Assembly (NCBI GenBank): GCA_035771175.1 | Contig: CM069605.1 | Location: forward strand, 25,312,288 to 25,376,287 | DNA from: Paratinospora sagittata | Taxonomy: Eukaryota > Streptophyta > Magnoliopsida > Ranunculales > Menispermaceae | Direction of reading: 5' to 3' | Length of the DNA: 64,000 nucleotides | In this document: one piece after another, positions 1-12,206 of the stretch | Position numbering within the stretch: the stretch's first letter is position 1 | How the letters are laid out: each line of letters begins with the position of its first letter | Notes under the pieces: model-generated | Told to the model about the DNA's origin: nothing | The model's input: only the letters and a program-made list of their open reading frames with translations | The model's database searches: none | Program-made: the position numbers and the translations under genes

Positions 1-1710
1 GCCAATACCTACAATTTTACCCTTACCATTGTTGCCGAATGTCACGTCTCCTCTAAGTTTGTGGCAATGCTCAAGAAGACAGATTTATCTCCACTCATGT
101 GTCTTGAGTAGCCACTATCTAGATACCAATAGTGTTTCTTGGATCCATTCTACACCACATAGAAGACCTTGACTTTGATACCCAAGTTGCTTTGGGTCCT
201 TCAAAGTTAGCATCCTTCAAAGTGGTCTTCTCTACCCAAGCTAGCTTACCCTTCTTAATTATCTTAAGGGGGCATCTAAGTATGGTGTGGCCTTTTCTAT
301 TACAATATTGGCAAGTGGGTATCTTGGTCAACAAATTATTATATATTTTTTGTTTTGACCTTTTAGTATACCCAAGTTCGGCTTTATCAAAGGCGCATCT
401 ATGTGACCCTAGCATCATATCAAAAAGCTTTTGTCCATTTATGAATTTGTTCACAATACCAGACAAGTCATCAACACTCTTCTTGAGTGTCTCAAGCTCT
501 TTTCTCATTTGTTCCTTTTCCAAGGTCATGGTCTCAATGGTCTCTTGTTGAGATTCAATTTCTTCAAGAACCTTCAATAATCTTTTCTTAAGCTTTGTGT
601 TCTATTTGACTTCTTTATCAAAACATGATTTCACATAATCAAAATCACTAGAATAAAAAAGATCATCACAATCATCATAAGGTTCGGTTTTTACCTTAGT
701 GTTTTCTATGAGACAAATTACCTTTTTTTCTTCTCCTGAATCTGAACCCTCATTACTAGAGCTCAAGTCATCCCATGTAGCCTTGAACACTTTCTTATCT
801 TTCTTTTCTGGATTGAAGTTCTTCTTCTTTTTATTGGGACATTCATTTTTTATATGTCCTCGTTTGTTACAACCAAAACATATAAGTTCACTAGGTTTGG
901 CTCCAAATTTCTTTTCTTTGTGAAACTTATGTGCTGAGCTAGACTTTCCTTTCGTCTTCATGAGGCGGTTAAGTTTCCTAGATAACATGACAACTTTATC
1001 ATCGATTGTTTCATTATCGGTTGACCCATCGGAATCAATTTCTACATTTGGTGCTAGGTCTTTCTTCCCTTTGTCCTTTACCTTAGGTAGATATTGGTTT
1101 TCCTTAAGTTTTAACTCATGGACCATAAGGGAGCCAACAATCGAATGTGTATTCAGCTAAATTCTTCGCTTTTTCAATTGCGGTAACCTTGGGTTCCCAC
1201 ACTCTAGGTAAACCTCTCAAGAATTTTCTAATATTTTCCTTTTAGTCATACACTTTTCCAAGTGTCTTAATCTCATTTAGGCTTTTTGTGAACCTAGCAA
1301 TGGCCTCGGCTGTATGGTTTTAGATTCTATCATCCTATAAATTTTGTATTTCTCCACAAACATTTGGAGTTTGGACTTTTTAACTTGAAGTGTCCCTTCG
1401 TGGGTGACTTCAAGTTGTTGCCATAGTTCTTGCATTGTTCCACATGCGTTAACTCTATTGAACTCATCACAAGAAATGCTACAAAAGAAAATGTTGAAAA
1501 CTTGATTGTTCAACAACTCTATTTTCTTTTCTTTTGGGCTCTACTCGTTTATGATTTTAGGAACCTCTATACCGTCAACTATTTTGGTGGGGGTTTCAAA
1601 TCCATTGACTACTACATTCCACATCTCTATGTCTTGGGCTTTTAAGTAAAATCTCATCATAGTTTTTCGGTGCAAATAGTTATCTCCTTTGAAAAGAGGA
1701 GGCCTATGAG
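1..1710 (-). pseudogene. Ty1-copia (SIRE-like) gag and start of pol, degraded
   Basis: Read on the minus strand this is the gag region of a copia polyprotein. Near 1690 there is a gag start (MRFYLKAQDIEMWNVV type), then ELWQQLEVTHEGT near 1400, a CCHC zinc knuckle (CFGCNKRGHIKNEC) near 850, a coiled-coil stretch near 500, a second knuckle-like CQYCNRKGHTILRC near 290, and at the left edge the DSG-RHMSGDKS motif that opens the protease/pre-integrase region. The frames at 1516, 1126 and 577 are the same, but they are separated by in-frame stops (for example TAG at 602-604) and frame breaks between 1130 and 1280, so the gene is dead. Integrase and RT would lie outside the window. Gag would form the particle and bind element RNA in the cytoplasm. 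SIRE-like is the best lineage guess from the two-part gag and LTR type. Confidence 0.8.
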
Positions 1711-1781
1711 TAGATTGACATCAACCAAGAGTACAATCCTCAAACATTTGTCTTACCATAGATATCAAAGATGGTTAACCT

Positions 1782-1793
1782 GCTCTGATACCA
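1782..1793 (-). promoter_or_regulatory. Primer binding site (initiator tRNA-Met type)
   Basis: On the minus strand this reads TGGTATCAGAGC, the standard plant retroelement PBS complementary to the 3' end of initiator tRNA-Met. It lies two bases after an LTR end of the form GGGCCAACA, which fixes the LTR boundary at 1796. Confidence 0.88.
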
Positions 1794-1795
1794 AT

Positions 1796-4700
1796 TGTTG
1801 GCCCAGATACACGTCCAAGAGTGTGGTGAATTAGACGGTTGCAAGTTTTTACCTTTCAAAAATTAATTAAAAGTAAATGTGTAGGTAATGTAAATGGCAA
1901 GAGACAAAACATAGGATTTAACGTGGTTCGACACCTTTAGCCAACGTTTACGACTTGATCTCCTTGATCAAGATTTTTCCAAAACCTCCCATTAAGGATC
2001 CTAATTTAAGGGTGAGGATCAAACTGGTTATAAACACTCACATCATAGGTGCGAGTTACCTTTACAAGAGTCTAATCACTCTTCTCACAACTCACAGTGA
2101 CTGTAACGCCCGTACCTTAAGATGACGTCATTTTGACCCGTAGAGTACCCGTATACATATTTGATGCTTGATACTTGTTGGTTCGAGTGTATTTGCATGC
2201 TTTTAAGTTGTTTAATGTGTGCATAAAGTTTCGAAATGATCGGAGACCAGTTTGACATCGAAACATGCCGAAAATGGTGTTTTGGATCAGTGGAGCTCGC
2301 TCCATGGAGGAAGCAATTTTTGTAACTGATTACATCAATGGCGTGATCTCCTAGATCCGTGGTCCGATTGAGCTGAAATTTTTTCAAATTATTCTTCTTT
2401 GATATATATTCATTGTGAACGGTCAAGATCTTGATCGGAGTTGTTTATTGTGAGATATAAGACTCCAAACACTGTTTAACAGATTTGCTGATTTTCTTGT
2501 GCAGTTTTGATCAAACGGTTGGATATCGTAATTCCAGAGTTGGATTGAGTTGAAATTTTACCAGAAGGTTGGTAACTGACTCATAAAACTTTTTCACAGT
2601 TATGATGTTAAATTGGTGAGTCGTTTGCAAGAAATTGATTATCTAAGTGAAAATAATTGCAATAAAAAAAATACTATTCCTTTTATTTAAGTGTTTTTTC
2701 AAGTGTGGGCCCAAAATGCCACTTAACCTCTATATAAGCCATTGGAACGTGATTTCTCTCATTTCTCACTTCCAAAAGAGGCTAAGGAGCTTGGAGAAGA
2801 GGAAAAGAAGAGGAGAGGAAAAAGTAGAGAGAAAACAAGGGTTTTGGTGCTTTCATGCCCAAAATCCCTCCAAGGTATATCATTCTCTCTCATTTTCTTC
2901 ATTCTATCTCTTTAGCATGTGAATGCAAGCTTTATTTTGACTTAGGGTTTGTATGAATCCCAAAATTTAAGGAAGTGGTGGAAAACCAATAGTGGACTTA
3001 GGTCTTGAATTTGAGATATGTATATCTAGAGGATCTTGGGAGTCCCTAAATGGTGAAACTCCCAATTTCTTGTCTTGGAAGGGTTATATGGATTTGACCT
3101 AAACTAGGATTTTGGACTTAGGGTTTCCTATTCAATTTGCATATGATTTATGTGGATTAGATGGGTAAATGTGGAGGTATGGAACTCCAATTTACTGATC
3201 TTGATTAGTGGATAACCCTAGTGTAGTGTAATTTTGGTCTAGGCCATGTCATTTGGGAAATTATCATATAATTTGGGGATTTGCTCAAATTGGGGCTTTT
3301 GACCTAAACCAAGTCAATTAATTAAATTTACTTGAGAATTATCTAATTGGACCCAAATTGAATGAAATTATGGGTTTAGAATGGTTGGACATGTGTTAGA
3401 ATTGAATGACCTAGTTCAATTTGGCTTTATGCCTATTGTAGAGATTTTTTCCCAAATTGGGGTATATGCTATGTATTGGCTTGAATTAGGGATTTTGACC
3501 TAGACTTGGTCAATTGATTAAATTGACATGAGATTAGTCTAATTAATCTTATTTATGATTGAATGTCATGTATTATAGTGGTTGGATTAACCTATTGCAT
3601 TCAATTGGGTTAAATGTGGGTTTAATTTAATATTAAATAGTTAAATTGAGCAATATGGAATTGGCTCATGGGTTTGACTACTTTAGAATATTAATTGGCT
3701 TTTGATTTGGGTTTAAACATGGTGGTTTAGCATACTTTAAGGCTGATTTTCAATTTTGGTAAACCATGTTATTTCAGGATCTTATGGTTGATCTATATAA
3801 CCCAAATAGTCCAATTGGAGATTGTGGTGCATTAGGGTGATTGTGGCATTCTAGTGCTCTTTCTTGGAATTGCAAGTTAGATTGGCTAGGTCTAGCCAAT
3901 CAAGGGTGAGTGTTTCTTTTACTTGTGAATTCTATATGTGGCATTGTAGTATAAAATGCTTTAAATGCTTGTATAATGTAGTATGCATGATTTATTGAAT
4001 TCATGAACTGTATTTGAGCATAATCAGTTGGGAAAGAAGTTGAGTTATGTGCATTCCCTAAGCTTGGAATTTCTTATGAAATCCCATTGGGCCGACCGAA
4101 AATCCTCCATTGTAGACCTTACAAAGAATTTTTAGGGGTTTTGTATGTTAGGATTCGCCTAGACATGGTACTTGTCTTGGTGGCGAATCCTATGGTTCAT
4201 ACAATCCATAAGAATTCTGATAGATACGGGTAAGAAGTCGCTCGAGCATGGGTTTCGCGCACATATGGCCTTTATATTGATTTTTACTCAAGAGGTGTTA
4301 GGTTGCAGATGTGTGTTTATAAAATGGTATGCATTATCTTGTTTCTGGCATGAAATATTATATTGGCATGTACGTAGTATTGCTTACACCCATGATTATT
4401 TAAATGGTTTTAATGATTCTTGCAATGTTTTACTTAAATGCATATATATGTTGCCACTTGTATAGAACATTTACTGAGCTTGTTGTAGCTCACCCCTCAT
4501 CCTTATCTTTTCAGGATCTGATAGGAAGGGAAAAGGGAAAGCTTAGCTGCGAAGCGTACTCGTACTGTTGTTGACGTAGGTATTTAATACTTTTTTGCAA
4601 TTTATTTTGATAAATTGTACTATGTAACATCTAATGATTATACTTAACATTTAGATGAGTTTGTACTTATGGTTAAGTATATTATGTACTTTTGAACACT

Positions 4701-5920
4701 ATGAACTTGGAGAAAAAAATTTTGGTTGTCATTTTGGATATGTTTTATATGATGATCTTATATTATGCCCATGTGTTTATTGTTGTGTATTTAGGATTAT
4801 GGCTTGTGTTAGAAGGCTTATCGGGACGCCGTGTATGTCGAGGGAGGATATACACAAGGTTCTGTGCCGGTCATGTCGTCACGGATAGTGGGTCGTGACA
4901 GTGACACACATTACTTTACAAGAGATTTTAAGATGAAGATTACAAATTTGAAGATGCTCTCTTACCAAGAACACTTCACAACTTACAGTGCAACTTTTGA
5001 TCTCCTCAAGATTGCTCAACAAAAGAATGGAAAATAATGCACAGTGCTGAAAAGAGGAAGTTCTTCAAAAGCTCTGAAACCTTTGCGAGAAATTTGAGGT
5101 TAAACTTGATCAAAGTGTAGGAGCAAATCAAATCTTGTTTGAAATCTTGAGTATTTTGAAATACTTAACTTTCAAAACATTTGTTATGCTTGTCTTCAAA
5201 TGAGCACAACTTTAGTATATATAGAACAGCAAGCTTAAGTTCAAAAACTATGGTTTCAATATCTAAGATGAGCAAGAGAGATTTGAAATTCAAATCTTAC
5301 GTTTACAGGTCAAAGATGGAGATCTTTTATCAATATAGTATGCAAAAGAACGTTAAGAACCCTGAAAAAATGGTGTAACATAAAAAGAGAAAGAAGAGTA
5401 TACACAATGTTTGAAAAACCCAGAAGCTGTCAGTGCTATCTGACAGACACAACTAGCGCATTGGTGAGTCCTCTAGCATGCCGGCAAGCTTTCTAGCAAA
5501 CTAAGACAGTGTACTATTTTTGGTCTCTAGTAAAGGCACTGGCTAGCTTGCTAGCCAAGTGACCTAGAGCCCCCCAACTTAAACATGGGCTCTCCAGCGC
5601 ACTGGATCACACTTCCAAAGACTTGGAAATTCTCAGCATGCATTGCTAGCGCTCGAGGCCTTGAACACTTAGAAAATTTTCTTTTTGGAGATCAATGACA
5701 CTCCAATAACATGAAAAACATTTTAACTCAAGATCAAACACTTTTAAATCATTTAGAAGTCATTGAAACTTATTCAAAACAATTTGAAATCCTTTTTATG
5801 CAATCAATGGTGAAGATTAAAACAGTTTTTGTAAACTTACAGTATTTTGAAAAAAATAACTTTTGCAGAGACAAACTTAGAGAGATATTTCAAACTTAAG
5901 ATCAAACTAAGACATAAACA
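1796..5920 (-). mobile_element. 5' LTR of the SIRE-like copia element, split by a solo LTR
   Basis: The LTR is read on the minus strand. Its 3' end (GGGCCAACA) abuts the PBS, and its 5' end is probably TGTTTATGTC at 5920. Without the 2799-bp solo LTR at 2102-4900 and its TSD copy, it is about 1.3 kb. The part right of the insertion (5400-5660) has several short GC-rich repeats containing GCTAGC or TAGCGC, comparable to the palindromic upstream motifs in other LTRs of this window. The outer end is inferred from the TG/CA rule only, because the partner LTR is not in the window. Confidence 0.7.
2102..4900 (+). mobile_element. Solo LTR, Tekay/Del-like Ty3-gypsy family
   Basis: A 2799-bp TG...CA unit starts TGTAACGCCC and ends GGTCGTGACA. 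It is flanked by perfect 5-bp duplications GTGAC (2097-2101 and 4901-4905), so both ends are exact. There is no internal region: it is a solo LTR left by LTR-LTR recombination. TATATAAG near 2741 is the likely TATA box. About 130 bp downstream, a purine-rich leader ends at a donor-like AAGGTATAT (2870s), and an acceptor-like TTTTCAG lies at 4508-4514. The sequence is related to the LTRs at 13653-17887, 42277-45821 and 59727-62761. The small open frames inside are not genes. Confidence 0.9.
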
Positions 5921-7575
5921 TTACATGAAAATTTGTCTTCGTCAGCTTGAGCTTGATCTAGATTGACTTCACAAACAACTTGAGCTTGAATATCTCCAAC
6001 AACCTTTTCTTGATGTAAGCCTGATAACTTAGTTGTGACACTTAGAGACAATACAAACAAGTTGTTATAAATGTTGTTTGTAATCATCAAAATTCTGATT
6101 CGGATTCCGACCATGAGGGACATTGGTCCTATAATATTCTCCCAGCTGATCAAGTCTTCAATCTGGTCCTTCAGGTTATAACAGTCGCCAGTGTTATGAC
6201 CACGACCACGGTGGTACCTGCAATATTTCCTTTGGTTTCTTCGTTCTGCTTCTGCTCTCATAGGGCGTGGAGGTTGTATAAGGTTTCAGTGTTCTGCCTC
6301 TGTAAGGACTTGCTTAACGGGGAAGGTGAGCAAGGTATACACCAACTTAACTCGTTGGAACTGGGGTTCTCCAAGCCTTTTCCTTTATCTTCTTTTTATT
6401 TCCTCTTCTTTGAGGACGTTTTGTCTTTTGTTTGGACGTCCCTCGTTATCTTCATCTCTTCTACATTCATGTACTTCTTTGCTCGGATGAGCAACTTTTT
6501 CTAGCTTTTAGCCGGGCTCTTAGCTAAAAACTACCAAAATCTGCTTACTTGGACTCCTGCCATTGTAACAATCAATTCCACATCGGGTGAGTATCCTTCT
6601 ACCTAGGATGCTTCATGTGTGAAGCATGCTATGTAGTCCTTAAAGGGCTCGGATTTCCCCTGTCTCGCGAAGCCCCACAAATTGACTAACAAATGATCGT
6701 TCGAATTGGTCGAAGGAGCAGATAGATCTGGGCGGTAGCCCCTGAAACCAACTCAAGGCCGCGCTAGTCCACTTATATTGGAAAGCCAAGCAAAGGGTTT
6801 AATCAGTTGTTATGTATAATTTCATCCAAGACTTATACTTGGTTAGGTGATTGACTGGGTCCTTCTTCCTGTTGTATAAGTACTTCTGGGTCCTTCGTGG
6901 ATCTTATCCACGAAAGGCAATTCTGTTTCCCCTAAGATCGCATCTACAAATGACTGGGCTCTCGACCCATCCCAGACTTGGATAGTCTGGGACTGGTCGT
7001 CATCTTCGTAGTCGTGGTATCTAATTAAAGGGTGGCGTTCGCAGCCCCTGGGTTCAGCAGACCCCTCTATACCTCGATCAAGGTCGAGATCTCTTCCTGC
7101 ATGTATCACAATAGATCTTCGATATTAGTGGGGGAAACTCTTTGTTGGTTGATTCTTGGATGCGGGAGACGGACTGTTGTTCCATCATCATCGAGATTGG
7201 AAGACTTTGTTCATCTTGTTCTTTCGAGTTCCGGGCGGGTTTCGCAACTTTTTTATTTCAACACTCATTTCCAATTGCCGAGGATTCGCCTATCACAGAC
7301 ATAGTGTGATGGGTTGCTCAATTCGCTCCAGGATCCCTTACATTTAGTTGACGTTCTCAACCATTGTTCCAATTTTTCGCTCCATGCTCCCAAGTCGGAG
7401 CTGAGTGGCTCGATACCCTGAGGCGACTTGGGGGGGTGAAGGTGGGGTCTTCCACGACGGAGTTGGCGAACTGGTTCTTGGTTCATAGCTTCCTCCTAAG
7501 GGGGTTGAATGTTATTCTCACTCATGGTATTCGGGCAACGAACTTTAAATGTCATTCCCTACAGACAACGCCAAA
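5921..7575 (-). pseudogene. Ty3-gypsy (Tat-like) gag remnant
   Basis: Minus-strand fragments match the gag of Tat-lineage plant gypsy elements: a knuckle-like KYCRYHRGRGHNTGDC near 6210 followed by DQIEDLI, and upstream the segment ETELPFVDKIHEGP near 6890, which resembles the start of the conserved gag core. An N-terminal frame starts at 7486. The fragments are in different frames with many stops. The rest of gag-pol is missing on the left, where the SIRE-like LTR begins. No function is expected. Lineage assignment rests on motif style alone. Confidence 0.65.
7553..7574 (-). promoter_or_regulatory. PBS-like site of the Tat-like element
   Basis: On the minus strand the sequence TTTGGCGTTGTCTGTAGGGA resembles the TTTGGCGCCGTCTGTGGGGA block found at the 5' end of the internal region in many plant Tat-type elements. 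It sits directly downstream (minus strand) of a possible LTR end at 7576. Confidence 0.55.
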
Positions 7576-8138
7576 TGTTTCTTTCAAAAATCTCTTGCGT
7601 TTGGCCGCGGACTGATGCTGGCTGTCTGAATATGAAGACTGTCTGCTCCTCCTCCAGAACCTTCTTAAGGGACTGCCTCGCTCCAAACTTGCAAAAAGGT
7701 GGTGACACTGGGTGGATGTCACCAAAACCACTCCGATGCCTAAGTTAAATATTGTAAGAGAAAAAGTAGAAGTATGTAGATCTAGAGGTTTCGAGCATAC
7801 CTATTTTTGAAAAATGAAGTCCATTTTATAGTGGGAGGGGGTGCTATTTGCATTTAATGTCATGCTCCATTAGTAGGAGTAAATTTTAATTGCTCTAGCA
7901 TTGCTCTATTACAATTGGACATTCGAGTGTTGCTCTTTTAGTGATTAGAGACACTTGGGCGACAAATGTGACTACATCAATCAAGGGTACAATGAGATTC
8001 TATTTTTTATTTTTTTATGTTGACTTTTTTGAGTTGATGTTTGTATGTTGACTCTTATGACTTAATAGTGTGTAGAGCTCCCACTTGCATAAAGTGTCAG
8101 TTGTAGGGCTCATTTGCCGAACAAGAGTTTTTATCACG
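7576..8138 (-). mobile_element. Probable 5' LTR of the Tat-like element
   Basis: From the PBS-like site rightwards the sequence has LTR character. On the minus strand a TATA-like CTATAAAATGG lies at 7821-7832. The inner boundary (TG at 7576) is reasonable. The outer boundary (CA at 8138) is only a TG/CA guess, because no second LTR or duplication is available to test it. Confidence 0.4.
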
Positions 8139-8881
8139 AATTAAGGTTTTTGTATGTTGCTCCCATACGCATTATGTGCAAGAAGGAAATAATTTATAAG
8201 GGAATCAAAACGGAACAGCATAAGTGTGGCTGACCCAATTATAAAGAAAAATAGTACACACCATGTGCCAATGAGAAATATTTGTTTTTGATCATACATG
8301 GAACATACTCATCCCATGGAAAGGGAGAATGATAAGCTCAAGATATAGTTGGGATAGAGTAGAAAAATCAATTGGGTGTCTATTCTGTAGATACTTGGCT
8401 TGGATTAGAATACCAAAACTACTTGGCTTGAAACCTTTAAATCTCAAATTCGTGGGTACTATTCTTAAGGAGTTCTTGGATTGTGGAAGTCAGTTTTGTG
8501 CTCCACTTCGTGATATATACCGTATTTTGTTTGATTTTATTTGTATGCTTTCTACAGTTAGATTTTACTTTTTTTTAAAAATAAAAATAAAAATACTAAT
8601 AGCTAGTTTTACAACAGATCGAATTGGAATGTAAACTAATTTTAGCTACTTTGCAAAATGGAACATGCATCCATTAAAACCATTAAATATATGACCCATA
8701 AAATTTATTTTATTCAAAACTGAAAGTAGCAGTAATTACAAGATGACACGTTCATTCGCTTGTACCTCTCACACACACACATACAGACAAGAACTTTTCC
8801 TTATGATTTTTATCAAACCGATAAATTACACAAGAAAAGAAGAGTTCAAACTAATTTTGTTGCTAATTTCATCTTATAGAT
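8139..8881. other. Non-coding stretch, no feature recognised
   Basis: AT-rich sequence on the 3' side of the peptide gene. A 101-codon open frame at 8329-8634 (plus) has no recognisable motif and lies in low-complexity sequence. I see no transposon termini and no RNA gene. It may contain the 3' UTR and polyadenylation signals of the gene at 8882-9369. Confidence 0.4.
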
Positions 8882-9369
8882 TTAATCCAAGCCTTGTGGG
8901 GGCGTGGGAGGAGGAGTCAACCAATTTCCCATTTTTGGGTTGGTGTTCGGCCCCGGCTCTTGATAGTCGCCCATCACTTCAATCATCTCTCTTGGATTTT
9001 CCTGTAAAAAGCACACAAGAAACAAACCCACGCACCCATTTGTTAATTAGAAAAAAAATCATGGTAATTAGTGAAATAATACCAAAATAAGGATCAAAGA
9101 AGAAGTCATAAGTGATAGAGAGACCATTAGAAGAGTGTATTCTTCTCTCCCAATTCCGTTTAATTCTCTCCCTAATCCTTTACAGAACGGGAACCAATAA
9201 TTAATGACATGTAATATAAAAAAAAAAATCCATAAACGAGTATACGAATTGTTGTTAAAAATGGAGAAGAGAGCGCAGCAGTAATAGGAATGGTATTACC
9301 TTGAGAGAAGAAGAGAGAGAGAACAGCTGCTACAACAAGTAGAATCTTAAGAAAGTAATCACGACCCAT
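8882..9369 (-). CDS. Putative secreted PSY-like peptide precursor, two exons
   Basis: Exon 1 runs from ATG at 9369 down to 9300 and encodes a textbook signal peptide: basic start MGRD, hydrophobic core FLKILLVVAAVLSLFFSQ. It ends at AAG|GTAATA, a good splice donor. Exon 2 (about 9001 to 8882, stop TAA) follows TTTTTACAG and reads ENPREMIEVMGDYQEPGP, then NTNPKMGNWLTPPPTPPQGLD. The DYxxPxxN core followed by a Pro-rich tail resembles PSY-type tyrosine-sulfated growth peptides, which are secreted and sensed by receptor kinases. The usual His near the end of the core is absent. Problem: joining the two obvious splice sites leaves a phase mismatch. An acceptor 12 bases further in (exon from 8988) restores the frame, or a micro-exon is missed. 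Otherwise the gene is broken. It is the only strong host-gene candidate here. The family call is inference. Confidence 0.55.
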
Positions 9370-9612
9370 CAGTACTCCTACCAAGTTTATGAAGAGAATT
9401 GTGTTCTTATGCGTATTTGTGAATCAGAAAGTGTTAAATCAGAATAGTACCACCGCGCCGCTGGTTATGCTTGTAGATCTCAGATCAGTAGCTAACGCAT
9501 GCTTTTGTGAGTATTGACAGTAGGTTTTGCCACTTAAGGTGGGTACAGAAACGAGACTCTCCCCCTTTTATCTGTCTAGAAAATAGCAAATCGGGGTGGA
9601 TCTCCATGCCTC

Positions 9613-9630
9613 TCTATATTTATAAGACCA
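9613..9630 (-). promoter_or_regulatory. Putative TATA box of the PSY-like gene
   Basis: On the minus strand CTTATAAATATAGAG lies about 245 bp upstream of the exon-1 ATG, a plausible plant TATA position for a gene with a leader of about 200 bases. The interval holds no competing upstream gene. Confidence 0.45.
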
Positions 9631-9639
9631 CATATCTTT

Positions 9640-10073
9640 TAAAGAAAAGATAAGAAAAAAATAAATATTGGGGAAACGCTTTTTCGGTGATTTTTGAAAC
9701 TCTTCCTCCGGAGTTGACATTTAAGAGTTGGAATAATGGTTGATTATTTTATTCTGTGTTACATTGAATCTCCCCCATAACACCTTATTGTGTTTATGCA
9801 TCCTGTGTTCAGCTCTTCCATTAGAGCAACAAGGTCAACTGTGGAGGATGTATATTAATTAGAGATTTGTTAAGAATCCAATACTTCGGCATTTGAGAAC
9901 GGATGTAACATGGTTATTAGACTTATAAATAATTAATTATGTTATAAATGTATTTAAATATCATCATATTATATCTCATAGAAAAATGCTAAAGGTATGC
10001 TCTCTCCGACTCTTATTCTACAATGCTAGTGACGTTTTAATGCTCATTTCTCTCTCTTCAACCCTTTTTTTAC
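9640..10073. other. Upstream flank, nothing specific seen
   Basis: AT-rich sequence between the putative promoter and the hAT-like element, without repeats, long frames or transposon ends that I can recognise. It may contain distal promoter elements. Confidence 0.35.
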
Positions 10074-10794
10074 TCTCCATCTAAGGGTGACAATTTAGAC
10101 CATTTGGCCTGGCCGGTCCTGCCGGGCCTAAGAATAATCAGGTCGAGCCGGACCAGGCCTTATAAAATTCTGGGTCAGGTCGGGTTCGACCGATATTAAA
10201 AAATCTTGGCTCAAGCTCGACCCAAAAAAATATATGGGTCGGGCCTTCTGAGCCGTTGGACCGGGCTTTTGGACCACCAGTGTAACTAAATACATATTTT
10301 AATGTTAGAATAATTACAATAAAATATAAAATTTTAGTTCAATAATTAAATAAAACATACAAATGATTATTTGATGGCAAATAATTTTCCTATGTATATA
10401 TCACATTTATTTAATTTATTTAAAATGTGTTGATTCATTCTAATCATTAAAATAAGTGAGTTTATATATGTAGTTGGATAATGTTTTTTTTTTCATAATT
10501 TTAGCCCAACCCATGTTATTATAATTTAGTTAAATTCATTATATATTTATATCTAGCCCTATATACTTTTAGAGAGTATACTTAATGAAGTATACCTGGT
10601 AAAGTTTTTTTTTTTTTCAGAGAGTATACTTAATAAAGTTGAAATGCTGCAAAATAAAAATGATACAATATAATATAAAATATATGCTTATATTCTTAAT
10701 TAATTATATGTACTCTTTTTTGTATTATATATTTAATTAAACATACTCTTAATTATGTATATACAATACAAATATATACCCTTAATTATATAAG

Positions 10795-11344
10795 TAGGGG
10801 TGGCAATATAGGTAACGACACAATAACACGACACGAAACCGACACGAAATAAACGAGTTTGGGTTTTGCATAAACAGGTGCTGGTCAAAATAGGATAAAC
10901 CCGATTAGACACGATTAAATTTCAGGTCAAAAGCAGGTCGACCTGCTAAACCTGAAATTGACCCGTTTAACACGATTATATTTTGTATTGAAACTTATGT
11001 TATGTGTGAAGAATTTTTAATATTTTATGTTATGTGTTGAGACTCTAACTTTATAATATTTTATTTGGTCTTTACTATATGGTCGTATAATTATGATTTT
11101 TAATTTTTTTATTTATACGCTAATTTAGAATTTATATATGATAAATAGGTTAGAATAAACTTGTTTAAGCTTTAAGGGTTATAAACAGGTTAACCTGTTT
11201 AACCTATTTATTAAACGTGTCGAGTTTGAGTTTACATATAATGACATGTTATTTAAACTTGTCATGTTTGGGTTTACAATATAGTTCATTATATACGATT
11301 ACGACACGACCGATTACGACACGACAACATGAATTGTCACTCCT
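10795..11344. mobile_element. Second hAT-like element nested in the first
   Basis: A 550-bp unit starts TAGGGGTGGCAAT and ends with the complement of AGGAGTGACAA. It is flanked by TATATAAG (10787-10794) and AATATAAG (11345-11352), 8-bp duplications with one mismatch. Subterminal ACACGA/TCGTGT motifs repeat at both ends. It has no coding capacity. Confidence 0.75.
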
Positions 11345-12148
11345 AATATAAGTATATAACACTCTTGATTATTGTGTTTTTCTTACTACACATACTTTAT
11401 ATACTCTTAATTGCACTGACACTCTTGATTATGTTTTTATCTTTCATTTTCTAAACTCTTAATTATAAATATATATGTGTGTGTCTGTGTGTGTCTGTAT
11501 GTATAATATATTCTCTAATTATATATTCTCTTAAATCTTAATTATGTTTTATTTTTTGTCATTTTATACTCTAATTATATACTATATATACTCTAATTAA
11601 GAAATAGACTATGTATGTGGATTATTTGTTTTATTTAATTTATCTTAAATATGTGTTGATTCATTCTAAACATTAAAATGTGTGAGTTTATATATATAGT
11701 TGGATAATGTCTATCTTGCAAAATTGTAGCTCAACCCATGTTATTATAATTTAGTTAAATTCATTATATATTTATATCTAGCTCTACATACTTTTAGAGA
11801 GTATATTTAATAAAGCATACTTGGTAAAGTTTTTATTTTTTAAGAGAGCATACTCAACAAAGTTGAAATGCAACAAAATAAAAATGATATAATATAATAT
11901 AAACTGTATATATATAATATCTTAGTTGATTATATGTACTTTTTTTCATATTATATATGTAATTGAACATACTCTTAATAATGTATATATAATACAAATA
12001 TATATCCTTAATTATATAATACTCTTGACTTGATTAAATATATATTACACACACTTTATATACTCTAAATTGTAATAACTAATAACACACTTGATTATGT
12101 TTTTTTATTTTTATTTTGTAAACTCTTTTATCTATATATGTATGTATG

Positions 12149-12202
<54 letters not shown>
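12149..12202. repeat. (TA)n microsatellite
   Basis: About 50 bp of uninterrupted TA dinucleotides inside the AT-rich interior of the hAT-like element, next to other AT- and CA-rich simple repeats (11470-11500, 12300-12345). Confidence 0.9.

Positions 12203-12206
<4 letters not shown>

Noticed and set aside
1782..1793. Possible tRNA gene near TGGTATCAGAGC sequences
   Set aside because: Only 12 bases complementary to a tRNA end are present; this is a primer binding site, not a tRNA gene.
8329..8634. 101-codon plus-strand frame beside the peptide gene
   Set aside because: No domain, no signal peptide, low-complexity Lys/Ile tail and no promoter that I can see.
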